The notes under the pieces were generated by a model, which was given only the letters and a program-made list of their open reading frames with translations, ran no database searches and had not been told where the DNA came from. 64,000 nucleotides of DNA from Aestuariivita boseongensis (GTDB lineage Bacteria > Pseudomonadota > Alphaproteobacteria > Rhodobacterales > Rhodobacteraceae). How positions within the stretch are numbered: position 1 is the first letter of the stretch; every line of letters starts with the position of its first letter. This document shows positions 43,366-52,651 of the stretch, piece after piece. The position numbers and the translations under genes were made by a program. The DNA is taken from NCBI RefSeq assembly GCF_001262635.1, contig NZ_JXYH01000004.1:62001-126000 (forward strand). Direction: 5' to 3'.

Positions 43366-43508
43366 AGCTTCCTCCGCTTGGCGACCGGGCAGGTAGCGTG
43401 CGTGTGACCCCTGTCGAGGTGTTCTCGAGAGCTTTCCACGCTCTGCGACAATCCGCACCTCCGCCTACCGTGCTTGACAGAAAGGCCAAGGGGCGGGAGC
43501 CTGCGGAT

Positions 43509-43886
43509 ATGAGCCGTTTCATGCAGCCTGCCATCCCAATCCTGCGCAGCTTTGACGAGGATGCGACGCGCGCCTTCTACCTGGGTTTTCTGGGATTCGA
43601 GGTCGCCTTCGAACATCGCTTCGACGCGGACGCGCCGCTTTACATGGAGGTCAGGCGCGATGCCTGCGTGATTCACCTGTCAGAGCATTACGGTGATGCG
43701 ATGCCTGGCGCGGCCTTGCGTATCGCGGTCAGAGATGTTCACGGATTATGCCGCGAACTGAATGACAAAAGCTTCAAGTACGCCCGCCCGGCTGTGCAGC
43801 GGCAGGATTGGGGCGAGGATGAAATGATCATTCGGGATCCGTCCGGCAACAGGCTGGTTTTTTCAACGCCGGTGATGATGCCGTAG
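43509..43886 (+). CDS. VOC (glyoxalase/bleomycin-resistance) superfamily protein
   Basis: A 125-residue protein with the beta-alpha-beta-beta-beta fold of the VOC superfamily. It starts FMQPAIPILRSFDEDATRAFYLGFLGFEV, the usual first module, has LYMEVRRDACVIHLSEHYG in the middle and ends WGEDEMIIRDPSGNRLVF, the classic last module. The pattern matches bleomycin-resistance-like glyoxalase superfamily members; binding a ligand or sequestering a drug is possible, but enzymatic activity is not shown. The frame extends upstream to 43398; 43509 is preferred because it matches the fold's N-terminus. Confidence 0.85.
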   Translation: MSRFMQPAIPILRSFDEDATRAFYLGFLGFEVAFEHRFDADAPLYMEVRRDACVIHLSEHYGDAMPGAALRIAVRDVHGLCRELNDKSFKYARPAVQRQDWGEDEMIIRDPSGNRLVFSTPVMMP

Positions 43887-43899
43887 GGGCAGTTTTCCT

Positions 43900-43913
43900 T
43901 TTGTGATCACAAA
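43900..43913. promoter_or_regulatory. perfect palindrome TTTGTGATCACAAA upstream of nuoA
   Basis: A 14-bp perfect palindrome 13 bases after the VOC gene stop and 45 bases before the candidate nuo -35 box. Its TGTGA/TCACA halves resemble CRP/FNR-class half-sites without the usual spacer, and the TTGT/ACAA outline also fits GntR-class sites. It is a candidate operator for the nuo operon. Confidence 0.45.
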
Positions 43914-43958
43914 CGCTTAACTGCGGCGATTCAACCCCCGATCCGGGGTGGGAAGCCG

Positions 43959-43987
43959 TTGACGCTCTTTCTGACGGCAGGTACACA
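43959..43987 (+). promoter_or_regulatory. candidate nuo operon promoter
   Basis: TTGACG, 17 bases, then TACACA, ending 65 bases before the nuoA start. The -35 is good and the -10 weak (three of six matches). It is the best sigma-70-like pair in the 166-base gap (43887-44052) ahead of the operon. Confidence 0.4.
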
Positions 43988-44052
43988 CACCATAGCCAAG
44001 TCACGTGTTGACTGCGCAGCCCATTGTGCTGCGACATGAAAGGAGCCACCTC

Positions 44053-44942
<890 letters not shown>

Positions 44943-44951
44943 GGGGGTACT

Positions 44952-45560
44952 ATGTCAGACGCATTGAACGAACTGGGCGCCTATATCGAAGCCAAGCGCC
45001 CCGACTGCGTGTTGGGCTGGGACCTCACCCATGGTGAGTTGAACGTCGATGTGGCATTGTCGAACATCGTCGGCTTTGTTGAATTTCTGAAGGCCGATCC
45101 GACCTGCCGCTTCTCGACCCTGGTGGACATCACAGGCGTGGATTATCCCGAACGCCCCAAGCGGTTCGACGTGGTTTATCACTTCCTGTCGATGTACCAG
45201 AACCACCGGATTCGCCTGCGCGTGGCTGTGCGCGAAGAAGATATGGTGCCGTCCATTATCGAAGTGCACCCTTCGGCCAACTGGTTCGAACGCGAAGTGT
45301 TCGACATGTTCGGCATTCTGTTCTCGGGCCATCCCGATCTGCGCCGTATCCTCACCGATTACGGCTTCCGCGGCTATCCGCTGCGCAAGGATTTCCCGAC
45401 CACCGGCTATACCGAGGTCCGCTATGACGAGGCGCAGAAACGCGTCGTTTATGAGCCCGTGAGCCTGGTGCAGGAATACCGCCAGTTCGACTTCATGTCG
45501 CCCTGGGAAGGGGCCGAATACATCCTGCCCGGCGACGAGAAAAAGGAGGAAGACGCATGA
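44952..45560 (+). CDS. nuoC: NADH-quinone oxidoreductase subunit C
   Basis: A 202-residue hydrophilic subunit of the quinone-module, homologous to the mitochondrial 30-kDa subunit. The signature [25 protein letters not shown] is near 60-85, [37 protein letters not shown] near 114-150 and the C-terminal [12 protein letters not shown] near 176-187. It is separate from nuoD, unlike the NuoCD fusion of E. coli. Its stop overlaps the start of a 41-residue frame (ATGA), and 671 bases holding three small genes separate it from nuoD. Confidence 0.97.
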   Translation: MSDALNELGAYIEAKRPDCVLGWDLTHGELNVDVALSNIVGFVEFLKADPTCRFSTLVDITGVDYPERPKRFDVVYHFLSMYQNHRIRLRVAVREEDMVPSIIEVHPSANWFEREVFDMFGILFSGHPDLRRILTDYGFRGYPLRKDFPTTGYTEVRYDEAQKRVVYEPVSLVQEYRQFDFMSPWEGAEYILPGDEKKEEDA

Positions 45561-45682
45561 AAGAGCTGATCGATGCCGTGATCGAAGCCATTCGTGGAGC
45601 GTTTTCTCCGGAGCCTGAGCGCAAGCCGGTGCCTGTGCGCGCCGAAAAACCCAGGAAAGGGCAAATGCCATGGAAGGGGTAA
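45557..45682 (+). CDS. 41-residue small protein in the nuo operon
   Basis: Begins [16 protein letters not shown] and ends KGQMPWKG, with a proline and charged middle ([18 protein letters not shown]). The start overlaps the nuoC stop (ATGA) and has AAAAGGAGGAAG before it, one of the strongest ribosome-binding sites in the operon. The end overlaps the next small gene by 13 bases. The first 15 residues could form an amphipathic helix. I recognise no family; the ribosome-binding site and overlap on both sides support translation. Confidence 0.6.
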   Translation: MKELIDAVIEAIRGAFSPEPERKPVPVRAEKPRKGQMPWKG

Positions 45683-45843
45683 TCTGGCTGATTTTCACCG
45701 TTCTGACGGTGATCCCCATGCTGAAGCTGCTGCCGTATTTCGGGATCAACAAATACTGGGCCCTTGCCTGCATCATTCCTCTGGGCCTGCTGGCCCTGAT
45801 CTGGTGGATGGCCATGAAGTTGCAAGAATTGGAGCAACGCTGA
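45670..45843 (+). CDS. 57-residue two-helix membrane protein in the nuo operon
   Basis: Begins [25 protein letters not shown], a first membrane helix, then INKYWALACIIPLGLLALIWWMAMKL, a second, and ends QELEQR. It overlaps the end of the preceding small gene by 13 bases and shares one base with the next start (TGATG). Small two-helix proteins at this spot could be accessory subunits or assembly factors of complex I, or unrelated; nothing in the sequence fixes the role. AAAGGGC lies just upstream of the ATG. Confidence 0.65.
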   Translation: MEGVIWLIFTVLTVIPMLKLLPYFGINKYWALACIIPLGLLALIWWMAMKLQELEQR

Positions 45844-46229
45844 TGGACGGCGCTCAGGCCATCGACGCCGGTTTGCGCGACGCGGCCCTTGCGTATTGCG
45901 AGGCCGTCTATTTCGCGCGCGCCGAAGTGTTCGAAGGCCTTTGCCACGACAAGTTCCAGATGACCCTTGTCGAGAATGGCGAGACGACCTTCTGGGATAA
46001 GGCCTCGTATCTTGAGCGGGTGCGTGGCCGCGACCCGTTTCCGGCGCCTGCGCAGTACGAGATCCTGTCGATAGATCAGGCAGGCAATGAGATGGGCCGC
46101 GTGCATCTGACAGTCGATGTGCCGCCGCTGCGTTACGAGGATCATTTGGGCTTCGTCCATGTGGACGGGGCGTGGAAATTATTGACCAAGGTGTTTCGCA
46201 CTGTCGCACACCTTGATGAGGGAGAGTGA
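45843..46229 (+). CDS. NTF2-like (putative lumazine-binding type) protein
   Basis: A 128-residue cone-fold protein of the NTF2 superfamily, most like the 'putative lumazine-binding' group: an N-terminal helix [38 protein letters not shown], a SYLERVRGR loop, then strands ending [37 protein letters not shown]. Such proteins bind small hydrophobic ligands or act as enzymes or partner domains. It shares one base with the upstream small gene and ends two bases before the nuoD initiation region, so it is inside the operon. No ligand is known. Confidence 0.8.
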   Translation: MDGAQAIDAGLRDAALAYCEAVYFARAEVFEGLCHDKFQMTLVENGETTFWDKASYLERVRGRDPFPAPAQYEILSIDQAGNEMGRVHLTVDVPPLRYEDHLGFVHVDGAWKLLTKVFRTVAHLDEGE

Positions 46230-46231
46230 CC

Positions 46232-47449
46232 ATGATGGACGGCTCCAAAGGATTTGAAGACGCGCTGACCGGCGAACAGAAGATCCGGAATTTCAACATC
46301 AACTTCGGCCCGCAACACCCTGCCGCGCACGGTGTTTTGCGTCTAGTTCTTGAGCTGGACGGCGAAATTGTCGAACGCTGCGACCCGCATATCGGCCTGT
46401 TGCACCGTGGCACCGAAAAGCTGATGGAAAGCCGGACCTACCTGCAAAACCTGCCTTATTTCGACCGGCTGGATTACGTGGCCCCGATGAACCAGGAACA
46501 TGCCTGGTGCCTGGCCATCGAAAAGCTGACCGGCGTGGAAGTGCCGCGCCGCGCCTCCCTGATCCGGGTGCTCTATTCCGAGATTGGGCGGGTGCTGAAC
46601 CACCTGCTGAACGTGACCACGCAGGCCATGGATGTGGGCGCTCTGACCCCGCCGCTTTGGGGCTTTGAAGAACGTGAAAAGCTCATGATCTTCTATGAAC
46701 GCGCCTGTGGTGCGCGCCTCCACGCGGCCTATTTCCGTCCCGGCGGTGTGCATCAGGATCTGCCGGATGAGCTGCTGGATGATATCGAGGAATGGGCGCT
46801 GGAATTCCCGAAGGTGCTGGACGATATCGACGGGCTTCTGACCGAAAACCGCATCTTCAAACAGCGCAACGCCGATATCGGCGTGGTGACCGAAGAAGAT
46901 ATCCTGAACTGGGGCTTCTCCGGCGTGATGGTCCGCGGATCGGGCCTGGCTTGGGATTTGCGCCGCGCGCAGCCCTACGAATGCTATGACGAATTCGACT
47001 TCAAGATCCCGGTGGGCAAGAACGGCGATTGCTATGACCGCTACCTCGTCCGCATGGAAGAGATGCGCCAATCGGTCAGCATCATCCGCCAGGCCATCGT
47101 GAAACTGCGCGAGGCAACGGGTGACATCATGGCCCGCGGCAAGATCACCCCGCCGAAACGGTCGGACATGAAGACCTCGATGGAAGCGTTGATCCATCAC
47201 TTCAAGCTCTACACCGAAGGATTCCACGTGCCCGAGGGTGAGGTCTATGCCGCCGTTGAAGCGCCCAAGGGTGAATTCGGCGTCTATCTGGTGGCTGACG
47301 GCACCAACAAACCCTACCGCGCCAAACTGCGCGCGCCGGGGTTCCTGCATCTGCAGGCGATGGATTACATCGCCAAGGGGCACCAGTTGGCTGATGTGGC
47401 CGCGATCATCGGGACGATGGATGTCGTGTTCGGGGAGATTGATCGGTGA
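46232..47449 (+). CDS. nuoD: NADH-quinone oxidoreductase subunit D
   Basis: A 405-residue subunit homologous to the mitochondrial 49-kDa protein and to NiFe-hydrogenase large subunits; with NuoB it forms the quinone site. The N-terminal [23 protein letters not shown] carries the His loop near the quinone headgroup, and [25 protein letters not shown] follows. It lacks the nickel-binding cysteines of hydrogenases, as expected. It ends with [15 protein letters not shown], the normal terminus. The ATG at 46232 lies five bases after GGGAGAG; a second ATG follows directly. Confidence 0.97.
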   Translation: MMDGSKGFEDALTGEQKIRNFNINFGPQHPAAHGVLRLVLELDGEIVERCDPHIGLLHRGTEKLMESRTYLQNLPYFDRLDYVAPMNQEHAWCLAIEKLTGVEVPRRASLIRVLYSEIGRVLNHLLNVTTQAMDVGALTPPLWGFEEREKLMIFYERACGARLHAAYFRPGGVHQDLPDELLDDIEEWALEFPKVLDDIDGLLTENRIFKQRNADIGVVTEEDILNWGFSGVMVRGSGLAWDLRRAQPYECYDEFDFKIPVGKNGDCYDRYLVRMEEMRQSVSIIRQAIVKLREATGDIMARGKITPPKRSDMKTSMEALIHHFKLYTEGFHVPEGEVYAAVEAPKGEFGVYLVADGTNKPYRAKLRAPGFLHLQAMDYIAKGHQLADVAAIIGTMDVVFGEIDR

Positions 47450-47452
47450 TGT

Positions 47453-47498
47453 TCGCCTCCAGTTTTCTTCTTGCAAAAAATACGGCCGCCGGAGGCGA
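47453..47498. repeat. stem-loop and GTATTT-type element between nuoD and nuoE
   Basis: TCGCCTCC (47453-47460) pairs with GGAGGCGA (47491-47498) around a 30-base loop. On the minus strand the loop contains CCGTATTTTTTGCAAGAAGA, which resembles the intergenic elements at 2832, 38798 and 63627. The 82-base gap is one of the few real breaks in the operon, so the structure may adjust the ratio of upstream and downstream subunits. Confidence 0.5.
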
Positions 47499-47531
47499 CC
47501 GCCGCTGCAAAACATTTGAAGGGACAGCTTA

Positions 47532-48644
47532 ATGCTCCGCCGTCTCCACCAAGACCAACCCGACGCATTCGCCTTTACCCCGGCCAATCAGGCCTGGGCC
47601 GAAGCGCAGATCACGAAGTATCCCGAGGGCCGTCAGGCCTCGGCCATCATCCCGCTACTTTGGCGCGCGCAGGAGCAGGAAGGCTGGCTGACGCGGCCCG
47701 CCATCGAACATGTGGCCGAGATGCTGGGCATGGCCTATATCCGGGCGCTGGAAGTGGCCTCGTTCTACTTCATGTTCCAGTTGCAACCTGTTGGTTCCGT
47801 TGCACATATCCAGATTTGCGGCACCACGTCCTGCATGATCTGCGGGGCCGAAGATCTGGTTGCCGTCTGCAAGGAAAAGATTGCGCCCAAAGCGCATCAG
47901 CTGTCGGCCGATGGCAAGTTCAGCTGGGAAGAGGTCGAATGCCTGGGCGCATGTGCCAACGCACCCATGGCCCAGATTGGCAAGGATTACTATGAGGATC
48001 TGACCGCCGAGCGCTTTGCCGAAATCCTGGATGAGCTTGCGGCCGGCAAGGTACCGACGCCGGGCTCTCAGATCGGGCGTTTCGCGTCAGAGCCGCTAAG
48101 CGGTCTGACCAGCCTGAAGGAATTTGAAAGCGGGCACACCAAATACAACGCCTCGGTGCAGCTTGCCACGGATATTGGCGATACGATCAAACGGATCGAC
48201 GGCACGGAAGTGCCGCTGCTGACACCGTGGCAGGGCAAACCGGCGGCGAATAAAGCGTCGGCGCCGAAGGACGCGCCGCGCACGGGTCTGAGCGAACGCC
48301 AGAACGTGGAAAGCGTGGCTCCTCCCAAGGCCAAGCCGGAACCGTCGCCCGTGGAAAGCCAGCCCGAAACGCTTGAGGCCGCGCGCGAGGGCGGGGCGGA
48401 TGACCTGAAACTGCTCAAGGGTGTTGGCCCGAAGCTGGAACAAACGCTGAATGAGCTGGGTTTTTATCATTTCGACCAGATTGCCGCCTGGACCGATGCC
48501 GAGGTTGCCTGGGTCGATACACGTCTGAAGTTCAAGGGCCGGATCCAACGGGACGGTTGGATTGACCAGGCGAAAATCCTGGCCGGGGGCGGTGAAACCG
48601 AATTTTCAACACGCGCACAAAAGGGTGCTAAAAACAAAGAGTAA
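47532..48644 (+). CDS. nuoE: NADH-quinone oxidoreductase subunit E with helix-hairpin-helix tail
   Basis: A 370-residue protein; the first 180 residues are the usual thioredoxin-like subunit that carries [2Fe-2S] cluster N1a in the NADH-oxidising module. Its ligands are Cys96 and Cys101 in [12 protein letters not shown] and Cys137 and Cys141 in [10 protein letters not shown]. The family is commonly 160-240 residues, so about 150 residues are extra. The extension has a Pro/Ala/Lys-rich linker (about 230-280) and a final domain [20 protein letters not shown] onward, whose LKGVGPKL turn is a helix-hairpin-helix. The same domain, 68 of 73 residues identical, ends the next gene. A long NuoE is known in Rhodobacter relatives. 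Confidence 0.95.
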   Translation: MLRRLHQDQPDAFAFTPANQAWAEAQITKYPEGRQASAIIPLLWRAQEQEGWLTRPAIEHVAEMLGMAYIRALEVASFYFMFQLQPVGSVAHIQICGTTSCMICGAEDLVAVCKEKIAPKAHQLSADGKFSWEEVECLGACANAPMAQIGKDYYEDLTAERFAEILDELAAGKVPTPGSQIGRFASEPLSGLTSLKEFESGHTKYNASVQLATDIGDTIKRIDGTEVPLLTPWQGKPAANKASAPKDAPRTGLSERQNVESVAPPKAKPEPSPVESQPETLEAAREGGADDLKLLKGVGPKLEQTLNELGFYHFDQIAAWTDAEVAWVDTRLKFKGRIQRDGWIDQAKILAGGGETEFSTRAQKGAKNKE

Positions 48645-48673
48645 GACATTTACCTCAAGGGAGAGTGAAAGAG

Positions 48674-49375
48674 ATGAGCAACAATTCAGGTTCATTGGTT
48701 TGTGCCGCCACATGCTGGGGCATCGCCCTGCTGGGCGGCGTCTTGGGAGCCGCGCTTTTGATGGTGCTTGCAGGCTGGAGCGTCATGCAAGCGATCTTTA
48801 TTGGCGTCGTCCTGTTCTTGGTTGCTGGTGCCCTGCTCAGCTGGCTTTTGTGCAAACCCTTGCCCGCGCCAGGGTCCGTCTCGATCCAGCCGAAAACCCC
48901 GGGTGAACATCCCGCAAAGGCCGCGGCCAAACCGGCTCCGGCAGCTGCCCCGGCCGAAGCGGCTCCCGCGGCTGCGCCTGCGGCGGTCAAATCCAGCCAA
49001 TTGGCCGGAGAGGCCGAGCTGTCCCAGCGCAAGGGTGAATGGAAATACGAGGGCGAAGCGGCTGCCCCGGCTGCGGCTCCGGCTGCGAACAGCGACGCGG
49101 GTGAAAGCGCGCCCGAAACCCTCAGCGGGCCCCGTGCCGGCGGGGCGGATGACCTGAAACTGCTCAAGGGCGTGGGCCCCAAGCTGGAAGGCACGTTGAA
49201 CGAGCTGGGCTTTTATCACTTTGACCAGATCGCGAAATGGACCGATGCCGAGGTTGCCTGGGTCGATACGCGCCTGAAGTTCAAAGGCCGGATCGAACGG
49301 GACGGCTGGATCGAACAAGCGAAAATTCTGGCCGCCGGTGGCGAGACCGAGTTTTCGAAGAAAAGTAAAAAGTAA
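48674..49375 (+). CDS. membrane-anchored helix-hairpin-helix protein in the nuo operon
   Basis: A 233-residue protein starting MSNNSGSLVCAATCWGIALLGG. Two hydrophobic helices (about 12-30 and 38-60) anchor it, a long Ala/Pro-rich linker follows (about 65-150), and the C-terminal 75 residues are the same helix-hairpin-helix domain that ends NuoE. The two DNA copies share two exact 32-base blocks. Such domains usually contact nucleic acid or protein backbones. Tethering by one copy and presence of the other on NuoE suggest a partner or assembly role at complex I, which is inference. A GTG three codons earlier is an alternative start. Confidence 0.75.
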   Translation: MSNNSGSLVCAATCWGIALLGGVLGAALLMVLAGWSVMQAIFIGVVLFLVAGALLSWLLCKPLPAPGSVSIQPKTPGEHPAKAAAKPAPAAAPAEAAPAAAPAAVKSSQLAGEAELSQRKGEWKYEGEAAAPAAAPAANSDAGESAPETLSGPRAGGADDLKLLKGVGPKLEGTLNELGFYHFDQIAKWTDAEVAWVDTRLKFKGRIERDGWIEQAKILAAGGETEFSKKSKK

Positions 49376-49405
49376 GCAGCTTTCGGGCTGAGGACAAAAC
49401 AGACG

Positions 49406-49630
49406 ATGGACGCCGAGAAAGACAAGAAGATCGCTGCCAAGGGTCGCCACATCTCGCTGGTGATCGCGGGCACGATGATCCTGTGGATCGGCGTCCAGTT
49501 CGTCGGGCGGCAGATGGGATTGCCGGGGCGTTACGCTCTGCTGTTCGATTTTGCCGCTTTGGCCGCCCTTGTTTATGCGGGCGTAAACATTCTGCAACTC
49601 CGGCGGATGCGTCGGGATAGCGAAGGATAA
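49406..49630 (+). CDS. DUF5337-like two-helix membrane protein
   Basis: A 74-residue protein: a charged N-terminus MDAEKDKKIAAKGRH, a helix ISLVIAGTMILWIGVQFVG, a short loop with RQMGLPGRYA, and a second helix LLFDFAALAALVYAGVNIL, ending in a basic LRRMRRDSEG. This matches small Rhodobacterales proteins labelled DUF5337; I am moderately sure of that label. It lies six bases before nuoF. It could be an extra membrane subunit or assembly factor of complex I, without direct evidence. Confidence 0.7.
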   Translation: MDAEKDKKIAAKGRHISLVIAGTMILWIGVQFVGRQMGLPGRYALLFDFAALAALVYAGVNILQLRRMRRDSEG

Positions 49631-49636
49631 GCAGGA

Positions 49637-50935
49637 ATGCTGAAAGACCAGGACCGGATCTTTACCAACCTTTACGGCATGCATGACCGGACATTGGCGG
49701 GTGCGAAAGCGCGCGGCCATTGGGACGGAACGGCCGATATTATCAAGAAGGGGCGGGACTGGATCATCCAGAATATGAAGGATTCCGGTCTGCGCGGCCG
49801 TGGCGGTGCGGGTTTCCCGACCGGCCTGAAATGGTCCTTCATGCCCAAGGAAAGCGATGGGCGCCCCAGCTATCTGGTGGTGAACGCCGATGAATCGGAG
49901 CCCGGCACCTGCAAAGACCGCGAGATCATGCGCCACGATCCGCACACGCTGATCGAAGGTTGCCTGATCGCGTCTTTCGCGATGAACGCAAATGCCTGCT
50001 ACATCTATATCCGCGGCGAGTATATCCGCGAGAAAGAGGCGCTGCAGAACGCGATTGACGAGGCCTATGACGCCGGTCTTCTGGGCAAGAACGCCGCTGG
50101 TTCGGGTTGGGATTTCGACCTCTATCTGCATCACGGGGCAGGGGCCTATATCTGCGGTGAGGAAACGGCTCTGCTGGAAAGCCTTGAGGGCAAAAAAGGC
50201 ATGCCACGCATGAAGCCGCCGTTCCCGGCAGGCGCGGGGCTTTATGGCTGCCCGACCACCGTGAACAACGTGGAATCCATCGCGGTTGTGCCCACGATCC
50301 TGCGGCGCGGGCCGGAATGGTTCGCGGGCTTTGGCCGCCCGAACAACGCAGGCACCAAGATTTTTGCGATCAGCGGTCACGTGAACAACCCCTGCGTTGT
50401 CGAAGAAGAGATGTCGATTTCGTTTGAAGAGCTGATCGACAAACACTGCGGCGGCATTCGCGGCGGGTGGGACAACCTCAAGGCGGTGATCCCCGGTGGT
50501 TCCTCCGTTCCCTGCGTGCGTGGGGAGAACATGAAAGACGCCATCATGGATTTCGATTACCTGCGGGGTGAACTGGGCTCGGGTCTGGGTACCGCAGCGG
50601 TGATCGTGATGGATCAATCGACCGATATCATCAAGGCAATCTGGCGGCTGTCGAAATTCTACAAACACGAAAGCTGTGGCCAGTGCACGCCCTGCCGCGA
50701 AGGCACCGGTTGGATGATGCGCGTGATGGACCGTCTGGTGAAGGGCGAGGCCGAGGTTGAAGAGATCGATATGCTCTTTGACGTCACCAAACAGGTCGAA
50801 GGCCACACGATCTGCGCCTTGGGCGATGCGGCGGCCTGGCCGATTCAGGGTCTGATCCGCAACTTCCGGGACGAGATCGAAGACCGGATCAAAGCCAAAC
50901 GCACCGGTCGCGTCAGCGCGGTGGCGGCGGAGTGA
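49637..50935 (+). CDS. nuoF: NADH-quinone oxidoreductase subunit F
   Basis: A 432-residue subunit that binds NADH, FMN and [4Fe-4S] cluster N3, the electron entry point of complex I. The glycine-rich [16 protein letters not shown] near 53-68 binds [20 protein letters not shown] near 84-99 and [21 protein letters not shown] near 169-190 bind [19 protein letters not shown] near 345-360 and the cysteine in [13 protein letters not shown] supply the cluster. Its end overlaps the next gene, a small secreted protein, in the GTGA arrangement. Confidence 0.97.
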   Translation: MLKDQDRIFTNLYGMHDRTLAGAKARGHWDGTADIIKKGRDWIIQNMKDSGLRGRGGAGFPTGLKWSFMPKESDGRPSYLVVNADESEPGTCKDREIMRHDPHTLIEGCLIASFAMNANACYIYIRGEYIREKEALQNAIDEAYDAGLLGKNAAGSGWDFDLYLHHGAGAYICGEETALLESLEGKKGMPRMKPPFPAGAGLYGCPTTVNNVESIAVVPTILRRGPEWFAGFGRPNNAGTKIFAISGHVNNPCVVEEEMSISFEELIDKHCGGIRGGWDNLKAVIPGGSSVPCVRGENMKDAIMDFDYLRGELGSGLGTAAVIVMDQSTDIIKAIWRLSKFYKHESCGQCTPCREGTGWMMRVMDRLVKGEAEVEEIDMLFDVTKQVEGHTICALGDAAAWPIQGLIRNFRDEIEDRIKAKRTGRVSAVAAE

Positions 50936-51327
50936 TCCGCGCGATCTTCATATCTTTGGCGCTTTGCGCCACGCCTGCCTTGGCAGACTTGCGACCTGCG
51001 CCCGGGTATTTCCTGGATGCGATCGTGGCCACGTCGACCGCGCAGCAACTGGCACGGTCCTGCCCTGAGGTCAGTGTTGATCCGGTGGTGATCAGCCGGT
51101 CCACGGGCGAGGTTCTCGGCCAGCTTGAGGCCGACGGATTCGATGTGAACCAATCGGATATGGGCATGCTGGATGCCTCGGCCGACATCAAATCCCGCCA
51201 AGACGCCTTTCTGGCCAAGCATTCCCTTGCCGATGGAGCCAGCACCGAGGCGGTATGTGCAGCGGCCAAACTTGAAATCGCAGATGAAACGCTGATCGGC
51301 AGTTACCTCGTGGAGGTGGCGCAATGA
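50932..51327 (+). CDS. secreted two-cysteine protein A (DUF5333-like paralogue)
   Basis: A 131-residue precursor with signal peptide ending CATPALA (residues 1-18). Mature cysteines lie in [14 protein letters not shown] and [22 protein letters not shown], 64 residues apart. The same layout and a matching C-terminal motif appear in the proteins at 51324-51713 and 52652-53062, so the three look like diverged paralogues. It starts with GTG overlapping the nuoF stop. It is predicted periplasmic, probably with one disulfide. The function is unknown. Confidence 0.65.
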   Translation: MIRAIFISLALCATPALADLRPAPGYFLDAIVATSTAQQLARSCPEVSVDPVVISRSTGEVLGQLEADGFDVNQSDMGMLDASADIKSRQDAFLAKHSLADGASTEAVCAAAKLEIADETLIGSYLVEVAQ

Positions 51328-51713
51328 TGCCCCGTCTTCTGGTCTGCCTGGCGCTTCTGGCCATTGCGCCGCCCAGTTTCGCCTCGGAACGCGCGCAATC
51401 CGAGATCGTCAATCTCGTGATCGCCTGGCGTATGGACAACCGGTGCAATGGGGTCGGGTTCGAGCGCAACAGGTCCGTTGAACGGTTCATGCCCTATGCG
51501 CTTGGCGTGTTGAATCGTGAAGGTCGGTTTGAGCTGGAAGAGGCGTATGCTGCTCTCGATACATATGGCGAGGCCGAAACCTGGGCCTCAATGAAGGCCG
51601 TGATGGCAGCGCGCGGCGTGGCGATAGAGGATACATCAGCCTTGTGTCGATATGGGCGCCAAGTGGCGGGCAATCGTCGTGATTCAATCGGCCGATGGCT
51701 GGAGGCGCAATGA
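51324..51713 (+). CDS. secreted two-cysteine protein B (DUF5333-like paralogue)
   Basis: A 129-residue precursor beginning [20 protein letters not shown], a signal peptide. The mature part has cysteines in RMDNRCNGVGFERN and TSALCRYGRQVAGNRRDSIGRWL, 66 residues apart, mirroring protein A just upstream and the DUF5333-like protein downstream. The middle is helical and acidic. Start and end both overlap neighbours by four bases (ATGA), so its translation is tied to the operon. Exported destination and unknown role as for protein A. Confidence 0.65.
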   Translation: MMPRLLVCLALLAIAPPSFASERAQSEIVNLVIAWRMDNRCNGVGFERNRSVERFMPYALGVLNREGRFELEEAYAALDTYGEAETWASMKAVMAARGVAIEDTSALCRYGRQVAGNRRDSIGRWLEAQ

Positions 51714-52204
51714 CCGGCATGCATCTGGCAGAGTTGAATATCGGACGCCTGCGTGCGCCCACAGACGACCCCCGCGTGGCGGAGTTCATGGAGAACCTCG
51801 ACCGCGTGAACGGTTTGGGCAAGCGCATGCCAGGGTTCGTGTGGATGATGGAAGGCTCGGGCGAGCCAGGCACGGGCAATACCGAGAACAGCATCGGCGA
51901 GGATCCGCAATTCGTGGCGAACCTGACCGTCTGGGAAGATGCCGCCAGCCTTGAAACCTTTGTCTGGGGCACGATCCACAAGCAGTTCTACGAGCGTCGT
52001 CAGGAGTGGTTCGAGGTGCTGGGCGAACAGCATTTCGTTATGTGGTGGATTGAACAGGGTCACCAGCCCAGCCTGGAAGAAGGGCTGGAGCGGTTGGAGC
52101 ATATGAAAACCCACGGCGCCAGCGATCACGCCTTCGGCTGGTCCTATCTGACGGAACATGAGATGTGGCGCACCCACCGGTGCAGCCCGACAGCGGCGGA
52201 GTAA
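51710..52204 (+). CDS. DUF3291 family protein
   Basis: A 164-residue soluble protein with the DUF3291 opening MHLAELNIGRLRAPTDDPRVAEFMENLDRVNGLGKRMPGFVWM. Family members have a dimeric alpha/beta-barrel (antibiotic-biosynthesis monooxygenase-like) fold; here FVANLTVWEDAASLETFVW and FVMWWIEQGHQPSLEEGLERLEHMKTHG continue it. The activity of the family is not established. It overlaps the preceding secreted-protein gene by four bases and precedes a lipoprotein gene by five, and therefore sits in the middle of the nuo operon between nuoF and nuoG. Confidence 0.85.
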   Translation: MTGMHLAELNIGRLRAPTDDPRVAEFMENLDRVNGLGKRMPGFVWMMEGSGEPGTGNTENSIGEDPQFVANLTVWEDAASLETFVWGTIHKQFYERRQEWFEVLGEQHFVMWWIEQGHQPSLEEGLERLEHMKTHGASDHAFGWSYLTEHEMWRTHRCSPTAAE

Positions 52205-52209
52205 GGGAT

Positions 52210-52539
52210 ATGCGCACATTGATCATCGCAGCTTTGGCATGCAGCGTCATTGCCGGATGCAACCGGAAAGACGAGCGCATCCTGTTTGACGGGCAGGCTT
52301 TCCGCGCCAAGGCCACGCATGTGGAAAAATCCGACCGCAGGGATTTCGTCGCTTCGGTCTCGCCCGTGTCCGCCTCGCTTGAAGGCGCGCGGGAAGCGGG
52401 CCGGTATGAGGGGACCAAATACTGCATCAACGAATATGGTACGTCTCAGATCACCTGGACGGCCAGCCCGGATGCCGAACCGCAAGCCTGGACCTTGGAT
52501 CGTGACACTGTGACCTTCGCAGGACGTTGTGAACCGTGA
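52210..52539 (+). CDS. small lipoprotein in the nuo operon
   Basis: A 109-residue protein starting MRTLIIAALACSVIAGC, a lipoprotein signal with lipobox IAGC (Cys17). The mature part begins NRKDERILFDGQAFRAK and has KYCINEYGTSQITWT and a C-terminal TFAGRCEP, so two further cysteines could pair. The beta-rich pattern suggests a small periplasmic domain. I recognise no family. GTAAGGGAT lies before the ATG. Confidence 0.7.
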   Translation: MRTLIIAALACSVIAGCNRKDERILFDGQAFRAKATHVEKSDRRDFVASVSPVSASLEGAREAGRYEGTKYCINEYGTSQITWTASPDAEPQAWTLDRDTVTFAGRCEP

Positions 52540-52583
52540 ACGCTGCGTTGGCATATCCTTGCCGTTCGCCGGCCTTTGGTCCC

Positions 52584-52606
52584 GTGCTGTTATTGAATAA
52601 CGGCAC
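52584..52606. other. imperfect palindrome in the 112-base gap before the DUF5333-like gene
   Basis: GTGCTGTTATT and AATAACGGCAC form an 11-bp inverted repeat with one G-T mismatch around a single base, so the folded stem would be slightly shorter. The gap at 52540-52651 is one of the longest inside the nuo operon; the structure may end or protect the upstream message. Confidence 0.4.
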
Positions 52607-52651
52607 GCTGCGCAGCCATCTGTGCCTCTTTGATCAGACAAGAGGTATGTC

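Noticed and set aside
47450-47531. Small coding frame in the nuoD-nuoE gap
   Set aside because: No start codon with a ribosome-binding site is seen, and the region is explained by the stem-loop and the repeat-like element.
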